64,000 nucleotides of DNA from CAYXTC01 sp964479375 (GTDB lineage: Bacteria; Patescibacteriota; Minisyncoccia; Minisyncoccales; GWA2-38-27), in assembly GCA_964479375.1 (NCBI GenBank), contig CAYZKD010000001.1, positions 1 to 64,000 of the forward strand. The letters are read 5' to 3'. Below are positions 41,913 through 50,100 of the stretch, one piece after another. Under the pieces are notes generated by a model, which did not search any database, was not told the DNA's origin, and was given only the letters and a program-made list of their open reading frames with translations. Every line of letters starts with the position of its first letter. The first letter of the stretch is position 1. The position numbers were made by a program, and so were the translations under genes.

Positions 41913-41982
41913 TATTTTGGAAGCCTTGTTTTTTTGTTTTTATGTCCTATTATAAGAAAATAGAAGTTAATATCACGAGCCT

Positions 41983-42729
41983 ATGTTTAAATATCTAAAT
42001 CGTAGCATATCCATGCCAATAGCAATAGGAATTATTGTTATTTTAATAATTTTAGTTGGAGGAGGGACATTTATTTACCAGTATTATTGGCCCAAAACAG
42101 AACCGCAACCAATATCTTTTTCAAACGATTGTAATGAATTAATAAGACAAGTAAGCAATTTAGTTGAAGAAGCAAATTATTGTAATGCGGATTCCGATTG
42201 TACGATATCAACCGAAACTACAAAATTCTGCGGTTGTTGGAGTTTAATTAACAAAAATGCCGATTTGTCAAAAATAAAAGAGGGAAATGAGAAATATAAT
42301 AAATTAAATTGCCCGATACTTATGTGCGCTGAGTGTATGCTAACCCCGCAGCAAGAGGATATAGAATGTGTAAATCATAAGTGCGTTGTATCTTCTTCTG
42401 GCATCGTTAAGTTGGGGGATATAGTTTCAAACCCGTCCCAATATAGTAATAAAACTGTAATCGTTGAAGGAAAATACGGGGGCTGGAAACCCACAGCCGA
42501 TATTCCCTGCAATGAGGCGAATATAGCAATTCTAACAAAAAGCGATACGCTAATTTATGATGGCACCGATTGTTTGTTTATGTCAGCCATCGGGGGGGTT
42601 AATATTTTATCCGAACCGAAAAATCTAAACCCAGTAGAAAACTCCATAAATATTGGCCAAGATATTAAGGTAGAAGCAGTAGTTAACTTGATCAACGGAA
42701 AACCAATCCTAGGGCTGATAAACCAATAA
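41983..42729 (+). CDS. Anchored cysteine-rich extracytoplasmic protein
   Basis: The 248-residue product has an N-terminal membrane anchor (about residues 11-35, PIAIGIIVILIILVGGGTFI), then a Cys-rich domain with about ten cysteines including DSDCTIS, FCGCWSLINKNAD, CAECM and HKCVVSS, spaced as for disulfides. This CxSDxDC...CGC...NK arrangement recurs in hypothetical CPR proteins. The C-terminal 100 residues (LGDIVSNPSQYSNKTVIVEG, an OB-fold-like start) may bind a ligand. The gene is more AT-rich than its neighbours. It lies among repeated hairpins. Function unknown. Confidence 0.55.
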   Translation: MFKYLNRSISMPIAIGIIVILIILVGGGTFIYQYYWPKTEPQPISFSNDCNELIRQVSNLVEEANYCNADSDCTISTETTKFCGCWSLINKNADLSKIKEGNEKYNKLNCPILMCAECMLTPQQEDIECVNHKCVVSSSGIVKLGDIVSNPSQYSNKTVIVEGKYGGWKPTADIPCNEANIAILTKSDTLIYDGTDCLFMSAIGGVNILSEPKNLNPVENSINIGQDIKVEAVVNLINGKPILGLINQ

Positions 42730-42779
42730 ACGACTCTAATAATAAAGCCGAATAAAAAAGAAAATCAAATGTTTCGAAA

Positions 42780-42821
42780 ATAAAATTTTTTAGCGGCGGG
42801 GCGGGACACCTAAAATTTTAT
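42780..42821. terminator. Hairpin after the Cys-rich gene
   Basis: ATAAAATTTTTTAG (42780-42793) pairs with CTAAAATTTTAT (42810-42821) around a GC-rich loop, with a small bulge. A/T runs on both sides could allow termination on either strand. The loop CGGCGGGGCGGG resembles the hairpin base at 41716. Confidence 0.45.
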
Positions 42822-42930
42822 GTTGGGGTTTTCTATAAAAAAGGTTCTAACTTGGCCGTAAAGACGCGCAGAGTTTTAATATTAGAATCCAGATTCCATT
42901 GTGCCGGTTCATATGGCATTATCCAAAAAA

Positions 42931-42955
42931 ATGTGGGAGGCCCGTCCTCCCACAT
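42931..42955 (+). repeat. REP-like hairpin, copy 2
   Basis: ATGTGGGAGG-CCCGT-CCTCCCACAT is a perfect 10-bp hairpin, followed by TTTATTT as in copy 1. Confidence 0.85.
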
Positions 42956-42960
42956 TTATT

Positions 42961-42981
42961 TGTGGAGGTTCGTCCTCCGCG
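42961..42981 (+). repeat. REP-like hairpin, copy 3 (divergent)
   Basis: GTGGAGG-TTCGT-CCTCCGC lies directly after copy 2 and keeps the GGAGG/CCTCC core with a shorter flank. Confidence 0.6.
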
Positions 42982-42999
42982 GAAATTTTTGGTATAAAA

Positions 43000-43031
43000 A
43001 AATCCCTCGGTGTTGTTTGCCCGAGGGATTT
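43000..43031 (-). terminator. Terminator of the minus-strand small transcript
   Basis: Read on the minus strand, AAATCCCTCGG pairs with CCGAGGGATTT around a 10-base loop and is followed by a run of T (seven in the last stem arm and tail). It lies about 185 bases downstream of the minus-strand promoter at 43214-43242. On the plus strand the T-run is missing. Confidence 0.75.
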
Positions 43032-43116
43032 AGCGTTGGTCACGGAGGATGCATGATTGTCCTTTCTTGAGTTGGACGCTCTCACAGAGAAGTGGAGGTG
43101 TCGAGGTCGCCGGCGG

Positions 43117-43161
43117 TCACAAGATCTTGCGGTGACTGAGCTGGCACTGACGCACAATCAT
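43117..43161 (-). CDS. 14-codon mini-ORF with strong ribosome site
   Basis: ATG at 43161 opens MIVRQCQLSHRKIL and stops at TGA. AAGGAG (43168-43173) lies six bases upstream, the best Shine-Dalgarno sequence in the window. A second mini-ORF, MHPP, with AAAGGA before it, follows toward the terminator. The ORFs may be leader peptides or part of a small regulatory RNA, as no gene follows on this strand. No homolog was recognised. Confidence 0.35.
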   Translation of the reverse strand: MIVRQCQLSHRKIL

Positions 43162-43213
43162 AGGATTCTCCTTAAAAAGGGTTCTCGTGGAACTAACGCA
43201 AGGTACTGAGAAT

Positions 43214-43242
43214 ATATTATCATATGTATTCATTTTTGTCAA
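43214..43242 (-). promoter_or_regulatory. Minus-strand promoter of the divergent pair
   Basis: On the minus strand, TTGACA (43242-43237), a 17-base spacer and TAATAT (43219-43214). It would produce a transcript of about 200 bases ending at the terminator at 43000-43031. The rest of 42730-43213 has no recognisable protein gene. Confidence 0.65.
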
Positions 43243-43253
43243 TACCGAAGTTG

Positions 43254-43282
43254 TTGACAGATAAATGATTTGAGGGTACAAA
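43254..43282 (+). promoter_or_regulatory. Plus-strand promoter of the phosphoribosyltransferase gene
   Basis: TTGACA at 43254-43259, 17 bases and TACAAA at 43277-43282. It is back to back with the minus-strand promoter, 11 bases between the two -35 boxes, so one regulator could control both. Confidence 0.6.
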
Positions 43283-43321
43283 GAAGGGGCAGGCTCTTTA
43301 ACAATAAGGAAAGGATAACAA

Positions 43322-44041
43322 ATGGTACCGGCAGACAAAGAGGCGTTACTTAACGCTGATCCGATTGAATTTGAAGACATGGATCTTTCTTCGGCGATGG
43401 TTCTTCAATGGTTCAGCATTTTGGATGCCGGCTGGATCCACGACAATAATCCCAAGCATCCTCACGCCAAGTTGACATCCGGCAAGTGTAGCAATGGATT
43501 CTTCGACTGCCTCCGGGTCCTTCGTCATCCTAACCTTAACGAAATTTTGGCTAAGCAGCTCGCAGCCAAATTAAAAGATCAAGGGATTTCTGAAAGGGAT
43601 GTTGATTGGGTCGTCGGATCTCCTTATGCCGGCATAACCTTTTCCTACGAGGTAGCCAAAGATCTCTGCGCTGTTCATGGCTTTGCGGAGAAACAGCTTT
43701 CTTCTGGGGGGAGGAAGATGGTCTGGCCCAGAAGCAGTATGGCTATTCCTTCTGGCGCTCGTGTTCTTCAGGTTGAAGAACTGATTACAACAAGCAAGAC
43801 CTTTCAAAAGGTAAGGAAGGCCATAGAAGAAGGAAATCAGGAGTCGGTTGAGTTCCTTCCTGTTGTGGGTACTCTTATTCACCGGCCCTCTCGCTTGCCG
43901 GCTGAATATGACGGCAGAAGGGTTGTCGCCGTGGTCGAAAAGGAAGTCTGGGCCGCAGATCCCGGGAACTGTCCTCTTTGCCGTCAAGGCTCTGAGAGAC
44001 TGGAGCCCAAAGTTGACTGGAAGAAACTGACCAAACCATAA
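43322..44041 (+). CDS. Orotate phosphoribosyltransferase-like protein
   Basis: The 239-residue product has a type I PRTase layout: HAKLTSGKCSNGFFDC near residue 40 (the PyrE 'SGxxS' region), VDWVVGSPYAGITFSYEVA near 95-113 and a PRPP-loop-like ARVLQVEELITTSKTF near 150, where the usual DD pair is EE. A C-terminal CPLCRQGSE may bind metal. It has its own promoter, two overlapping ribosome sites (AGGAAAGGA, 43307-43315) and a terminator, and uses CGN arginine codons more than its neighbours. It could be pyrE or a relative in salvage. Confidence 0.65.
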   Translation: MVPADKEALLNADPIEFEDMDLSSAMVLQWFSILDAGWIHDNNPKHPHAKLTSGKCSNGFFDCLRVLRHPNLNEILAKQLAAKLKDQGISERDVDWVVGSPYAGITFSYEVAKDLCAVHGFAEKQLSSGGRKMVWPRSSMAIPSGARVLQVEELITTSKTFQKVRKAIEEGNQESVEFLPVVGTLIHRPSRLPAEYDGRRVVAVVEKEVWAADPGNCPLCRQGSERLEPKVDWKKLTKP

Positions 44042-44052
44042 ACACACATAAG

Positions 44053-44078
44053 CCACTGGTTAAAACCGGTGGTTTTTT
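44053..44078 (+). terminator. Terminator after the phosphoribosyltransferase
   Basis: CCACTGGT (44053-44060) pairs with ACCGGTGG (44065-44072) around TAAA, followed by six T residues and further T-rich sequence. Confidence 0.85.
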
Positions 44079-44102
44079 ATTTATTTTTCCCCAATTTCTG
44101 CC

Positions 44103-44131
44103 TTGATTTGAAGGGATTTTTAAGGTAAAAT
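44103..44131 (+). promoter_or_regulatory. pheS promoter, near-leaderless
   Basis: TTGATT at 44103-44108, 17 bases, TAAAAT at 44126-44131. The ATG at 44141 is ten bases further. A second TATAAT (44135-44140) directly abuts the ATG. Confidence 0.55.
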
Positions 44132-44140
44132 AAGTATAAT

Positions 44141-45145
44141 ATGGACCTAAGAGAGATAAAAAGAAAAGCCCTAGAGGATGTGAAAAAAGCAGAGAGCGCA
44201 GAGGCTCTGAAGGTTTGTTATAAGAAATATTTGAGCAAAAAAGGAGAGTTGGCCAAGACCTTTTCTTCTTTAAAAGATTTGTCCGGAGAGGAGAAATCAA
44301 AAACAGGGAAGGTGGCCAATGAAATCAAGAAAGAAGTAGAAAAAGCAATTAAACAAAGAGAAAAGTTTGTTGATTCTTTTAAGAAAGGCAGTAAAAAAGG
44401 ATTGGATATAACTATTCCTGCCCGAAAGGCGAAAATAGGTCATCTTCACCCCTTGACTTTAGTAAGAAGAAAAATAGAAGATATTTTTCAAGGTATGGGT
44501 TTTTCTGTTGTTGAGGGCCCTGAGGCGGAAACTGAGTTCTATAACTTCGACGCTTTGAATATTCCTAAAGACCACCCTGCCCGCGATTTATGGGACACTT
44601 TTTACTTAGAAAATGACATGGTTTTAAGGACTCATACTTCTCCTGTACAGATAAGATACATGGAAAAAAACAATCCTCCCTTTAAGATTATAGCGCCAGG
44701 CAGGATTTATAGAAACGAAGCCACAGATGCCTCTCACGATTTCCAGTTTTATCAGGTGGAGGGCCTAATGGTCGGAGATAATATTTCCGCCGCCAATTTT
44801 AGGGCTATTATCCAGGAGTTTTTGTCTTGCTTTTTTGGGACTACTGCCGAAATCAGATTAAGGCCCAGTTATTTTCCTTTTACAGAGCCCTCTTTTGAGG
44901 TAGACATTAAATGTCTTGTTTGCGGGGGGAAAGGATGTAGCGTCTGCTCTGGTACCGGTTGGGTAGAACTAATGGGAGCTGGCATGGTCCATCCCAACGT
45001 GTTAAAGGCTGGCAGGCTTAATCCTAAAAATTGGCAAGGATTTGCTTTCGGCATAGGCATGGACAGGCTGGCTATGATGAAGTATAAGATTGACGACGTG
45101 AGACTGTTTAGGTCCGGGGATATAAGGTTTTTGGAGCAATTTTAA
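44141..45145 (+). CDS. pheS: Phenylalanyl-tRNA synthetase alpha subunit
   Basis: PheS holds the class II catalytic core. After an N-terminal coiled-coil arm (residues 1-85) come HPLTLVRRKIEDIFQGMGF, motif 2 with APGRIYRNEATDASHDFQFY, the cysteine-rich hairpin CLVCGGKGCSVCSGTGW and motif 3 GFAFGIGMDRLAMMKY. 334 residues is normal. It lies 2 bases before pheT, which forms the alpha2-beta2 enzyme with it. Confidence 0.97.
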   Translation: MDLREIKRKALEDVKKAESAEALKVCYKKYLSKKGELAKTFSSLKDLSGEEKSKTGKVANEIKKEVEKAIKQREKFVDSFKKGSKKGLDITIPARKAKIGHLHPLTLVRRKIEDIFQGMGFSVVEGPEAETEFYNFDALNIPKDHPARDLWDTFYLENDMVLRTHTSPVQIRYMEKNNPPFKIIAPGRIYRNEATDASHDFQFYQVEGLMVGDNISAANFRAIIQEFLSCFFGTTAEIRLRPSYFPFTEPSFEVDIKCLVCGGKGCSVCSGTGWVELMGAGMVHPNVLKAGRLNPKNWQGFAFGIGMDRLAMMKYKIDDVRLFRSGDIRFLEQF

Positions 45146-45147
45146 CT

Positions 45148-47151
45148 ATGACATTTTCCTATAACTGGCTCCAGACATTTTTTCAGAAAAGACTTCCCAA
45201 GCCAGAGAAACTGGCAGAACTTTTAACTATGCATAGTTTTGAAGTAGAGGGAGCAGAGAAGAAGAACAAAGACTATCTTTTAGACATAGATGTTTTGCCT
45301 GACCGGAGCTCTGATTGCTTTTCTCATCTCGGAGTAGCCCGGGAGATAGCAGCCATCACTAACCAAAAATTGAAATATCCTGATAAGATAAAGAAAAAAA
45401 AGGGAGGGAAGAAACCAATAAATCTTAAAGTTGAAAACAATGAGGACTGTCTTCGCTATACAGCCAAACTAATAGAAGGCGTAAAGGTGGGGCCTTCTCC
45501 TAAGTGGCTGAAAGATAAAATAAATTCCTGCGGTGTCCAGTCCATTAATAATATAGTGGACATCACAAACTATGTGATGCTTGAGATGGGACAGCCTCTT
45601 CATGCCTTTGATATTAACAAGATAAGGAACAGAGAGATAATTGTAAGAAGGGCCAAGAGAGGAGAAAGGATAACTACTCTAGACGACAAGGAGTATAAAC
45701 TAGACAGAGACATTTTAGTTATATCAGACCCGGAAAGCTCTTTGGCTATAGCCGGGATAAAAGGAGGAAAAAAAGCAGAAATTGACTCCGAAACCAACGC
45801 TATTGTTTTAGAATCTGCTAATTTTGCCTCTTTGCTGACGAGGCGCGCCTCAAGGAAGCTTCAATTAAAAACGGATGCTTCTTGGAGATTTGAGAATGAA
45901 ATAGATCCCAACCTTACAGAAGAGGCTATAAACAGAGCCGTTTTCTTGATTAAGAAAGAAGCAGGAGGAAAAGTAGTATCTGGTACGGCCGATTTTTATC
46001 CCCAGAAGAGGTTTCCTAAAAAGATAAAGATAGACCCTAGCGATATCAGAAAATTACTCGGCATTATAATTCCGGAAAAAGATATAAGGAATATTTTCTC
46101 TAGATTGGGTCTTAAGAATAAAAAGAAAGGCAAGATGATAGAAGTAGAGATTCCCACCCGAAGATTGGATTTATCAATACCTCAAGATTTAGTAGAAGAA
46201 GTGGGACGGATTTACGGATATGAAAATATCACAGCCTCTTTCCCTTTAATATCTTTGGCGCCGCCTGATAAGAATTTTTCTGTTTTTTGGGAAAATTTTA
46301 CAAAAAATGTATTCAAGGAACTGGGTTTTTTCGAATCCTACAACTATTCTTTCATTGGAGAAGACGTTAAGGAGATATTCGGGTATAAAGAACTGGCAGG
46401 GTTGAAAAATCCTCTCAGCGATGAGCACAAATATTTAAGACCCAGTCTGATTCCCAATCTTCTAAAAAACGTGAAAACTAATGGAGAAAAAGAGGTTGAT
46501 ATTTTTGAAATAGGGAAAGTTTTCAAATCTTCTCAAAAGGAAAAGAAAATGCTTTCCGCCCTCTCTACCCATAAAGATTTTTATAACATGAAAGGTATTG
46601 TTGACGCGCTTTTAAATAAAGTGGGAATTAGTGAAGTGTGGTACGATGACTTTAAAGCCACTCCCGAAAACAGTAAAATTAATGTGTGGGAAAAGAAAAG
46701 AGCCGCTGAAATCAAAGTGGGCTTTGAAGAAATAGGTTTCCTGGGCGAAATTTCTTCTGAGATATTAGATGAAACGAAGATAGGAAAGAAGGTGGTTCTG
46801 TTCGAAATTGATTTTGAGAAATTCCAAAAGATAGCTTCAGAAGAACAGGAGTATCAACCGATTTCGCGGTATCCAGTAGCAGTGAGAGATATAGCGGTAT
46901 TGGTTCCCCGGTCGGTAAAGGTGGAGGCTGTGATGAATAAAATCAATGCTGTGGGAGGATCTTTAATTAGAGACATCGATCTTTTTGATATTTACGAAGG
47001 AGAAAATCTGCCGTTTGGTAAGAAGAATCTGGCTTTTCATATAATCTATCAGGCAGAAGACAGAACCCTATCTAATGAAGCAATTCTCGCCCTACAGGAC
47101 AGGATTATAAGGTTTTTGGAGGCTGAGCCGGACTGGCAGGTAAGAAAATAA
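45148..47151 (+). CDS. pheT: Phenylalanyl-tRNA synthetase beta subunit without EMAP domain
   Basis: The 667-residue product is about 130 shorter than E. coli PheT. Near residue 36 the B1 segment HSFEVEGAEKK runs straight into DYLLDIDVLPDRSSDCFSHL, so the internal EMAP/tRNA-binding domain (about 110 residues) is missing. B3/4 editing (VDITNYVMLEMGQPLHAFD), B5, the core and the C-terminal FDX-ACB domain (QPISRYPVAVRDIAVLVPRS) are present. It partners PheS. Confidence 0.95.
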   Translation: MTFSYNWLQTFFQKRLPKPEKLAELLTMHSFEVEGAEKKNKDYLLDIDVLPDRSSDCFSHLGVAREIAAITNQKLKYPDKIKKKKGGKKPINLKVENNEDCLRYTAKLIEGVKVGPSPKWLKDKINSCGVQSINNIVDITNYVMLEMGQPLHAFDINKIRNREIIVRRAKRGERITTLDDKEYKLDRDILVISDPESSLAIAGIKGGKKAEIDSETNAIVLESANFASLLTRRASRKLQLKTDASWRFENEIDPNLTEEAINRAVFLIKKEAGGKVVSGTADFYPQKRFPKKIKIDPSDIRKLLGIIIPEKDIRNIFSRLGLKNKKKGKMIEVEIPTRRLDLSIPQDLVEEVGRIYGYENITASFPLISLAPPDKNFSVFWENFTKNVFKELGFFESYNYSFIGEDVKEIFGYKELAGLKNPLSDEHKYLRPSLIPNLLKNVKTNGEKEVDIFEIGKVFKSSQKEKKMLSALSTHKDFYNMKGIVDALLNKVGISEVWYDDFKATPENSKINVWEKKRAAEIKVGFEEIGFLGEISSEILDETKIGKKVVLFEIDFEKFQKIASEEQEYQPISRYPVAVRDIAVLVPRSVKVEAVMNKINAVGGSLIRDIDLFDIYEGENLPFGKKNLAFHIIYQAEDRTLSNEAILALQDRIIRFLEAEPDWQVRK

Positions 47152-47167
47152 TTAATTTGTTAAAAAC

Positions 47168-50100
47168 ATGGTAAATAAAAAAAATAAAAAGAAGATTGCT
47201 CCTAAGGAGCAAGAATACACAGCAAAAGATATTTATGTTTTAGAGGGCCTGGATCCGGTGCGGAGAAGGCCTGGTATGTATATCGGCTCCACGGGAAGCG
47301 AGGGACTTCATCACTTGATTTGGGAATGTGTAGATAATAGTTTGACCCATCAAACACCTGTAATATTTAAACAAAGAGATAAAATAAAGATCTCTCCGAT
47401 CGGGGAGTTGGTTGACAATTTGTTTAAAGAGAACCCCGGGTTGGTTAAAAGATCAGAAAAAAGCGAGATCGAATTTTTAAGAAAAGACCTGGGGATTAAA
47501 TCCTTGAGTTTTGATCCTAAAACGTTAAAACTGAAATTTCAGCCGATTTTCTCTTTAATTCGCCATAGGGTTAACAGCGAAATCTTCAAGGTTACTCTCC
47601 AGAATAATCGTCAGGTTGAAATTACTCCTTATCACTCTCTGTTTACCCTAAACAATGGTCAGGTTACACCGATTAGAGGTGCGGACTTAAAAATTGGAAC
47701 GCCGGTGGTTGTCCCGAAGACTTGGCCGGAGGTAAACAATTCAGCAAAGGGAATTGATTTGATTGATGAATTACTAAAACTGCCTCCCGAAAAGACGGAG
47801 AAGATAAATATATACAACCTAAACATATTTTTAGGAAGCAACTCAGATATTGCCTCAAAAATCAAATCTCAACTTCCCCAGTACGACAAATCGCGGCATC
47901 GGGCCAATATCTGGCAAGATTATTTGAGGTACAATTATTTGCCTTTTAATTTAACAAGGAATCTAAGCGCAGAGGAACTTGCAAAAGTTAAAAAAGAAAA
48001 TCCTTACTTGGGCAATAAGAGGAGTGACAACTGGAGGATGCCCTTTAAATTAATAATCAACAGAGAGTTGGTCGAACTCTTAGGAGTCTTTGCGGCCGAA
48101 GGCTCGATTGTTAAAAATTCTGGTTTTCCCAGCAGAGTAGTATTCGGCTTTGGGAGCCACGAGAAGGAACTAATTAATTATACCTGTTCTATAATAGAGA
48201 AAGTCTTTGGATTTGGGACAAGACCGAACTATGCACATGATACCGCCAGAACGGTTGCCATCAACTCTTATTTAATAGCTTTAATATTTAAAGAAATTAT
48301 CAAGACAGGAGAGAATAGTTCTAATAAAACAATTCCCAATCTGATATTTAACCTAAGCAGAGACTTAAGGAAAAGATACCTAATCGGCTATTTGGCCGGT
48401 GACGGTTATCCAACCAAAACCTGGATTGGTCATCTGACCCAGAATAGATCTCCCGCTGAGTCAGAGAGAAGAAAATTTGCTGCTGTTGCTAAAAGCAAAC
48501 ATTTTATTATTACGCTCTCCTATCTTCTCTCTTCTTTGAACAAAACATATTCTTATGGAGAAAGAAAAAAAAAGGGCAAAAGATTTATAGAAGTAACCTA
48601 CAAGGGCAGGAAGAGAAAATCAGAGATAAGGTCTAAAAAGATTTCCTACGCCCTTGATTTTTACTGGAATACCAATTCATCCTATTTCAACCGCCTTCCC
48701 TTTAATGAAGTAATCGCCGAATGTTCCGGCGAAACAGCCCTGAGCCGCATTTATAATCGGCAGGAAAGTGGTATTTCTAGGAGTAAGATCGTATCTCTAT
48801 TAGGAGAACAGAAAATTTCCTTAAGACCCGGGGCTTTTGCTTTTTTGAATTCAGATTTGGGTGTATTGAGAGTAAAGGAAATAAAAAAAATAGAATACAA
48901 AAAACCTTGGGTATATGATATTTCAGTTCCTCGGGGGGAGAACTTTGTAGGAGGCCTCTCTCCGATATGTGTTCACAATTCGTTAGACGAAGCAATCGCA
49001 GGTTATGCTAAAAACATTGAAGTTTCTCTGTTTCCGGACGGGAAGGTTAAGACTACAGATGACGGAAGGGGAATCCCGGTAGAGCGCCACAAAAGCACCA
49101 AGAAGTCAGCTTTGGAGACAGTAATGACCACCCTTCACGCAGGAGGAAAGTTCGGAGGTCAGGCGTATAAAGTTTCCGGCGGCCTTCACGGAGTAGGAGT
49201 TTCTGTAGTATGCGCTTTATCCAAATACCTTAAAGCAGAAATCTGTAGAGAGGGCATTCGTTATGCTCAAGAATACGCCAAAGGGAAACCTAGGGGAAGA
49301 GTTAAGAAAGATGGCAAGTGTCGCCAGAGAGGAACCTCGGTTACATTTCAGCCAGACCCTGAGATTTTTAAAGAAACTGAGTTTAATAGGAAAACTATTT
49401 TAAGACATCTCCGCCAACAGGCCTATTTGACAAAAGGAGTGAGAATAACCGTTAAAGACGAGAGAGAAAAGGACGAGTTTGAATACAGTTTCTATTTTGA
49501 AGGAGGACTTTCTTCTTATGTGGACTATCTAATCGGCGGATCCAATCCTCGCCACGCTAATACTTTTTATTGCTCCAGCCAGAGAGAAGATGTTTTAGTG
49601 GAAGCGGCCCTTCGCTACACAGAGGAGTACGAAACCCTAGAGGAAAGTTTTGCTAATAACATCTATACAGGGGAAGGAGGGACTCATTTAACAGGATTCA
49701 GGACTGCTCTCACTCGCTCTCTTAACGATTATGCCAGAAAGAACGACTTCCTCAAGGACTCTGACAACAATTTTACAGGAGAAGACATTAGAGAGGGGCT
49801 GACAGCCGTTGTTTCTGTAAAAATAAAGGAGCCTCAATTCGAGGGTCAGACAAAAGCCAAACTAGGCAACGTAGAAGCCAAAACAATGGTTGACCAAGTG
49901 GTTTCCGAAGCCCTAACCGATTTCTTAGAAAGGAATCCCCAAGATGCAAAGGCTATTATCGAAAAATGTATTTTATCCTCAAGAGCTAGGAAGGCTGCCC
50001 GCACCGCTAAAGAAACTGTTCTGAGAAAGGGAGCCCTTGAAGGACTGGCTCTTCCCGGGAAACTGGCAGACTGTATATCAAAAGACCCTGCCAAATCAGA

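Noticed and set aside
42852..43157. 72- and 82-residue frames in the repeat region
   Set aside because: They run through the hairpin repeats and the terminator and have low-complexity, unlikely compositions.
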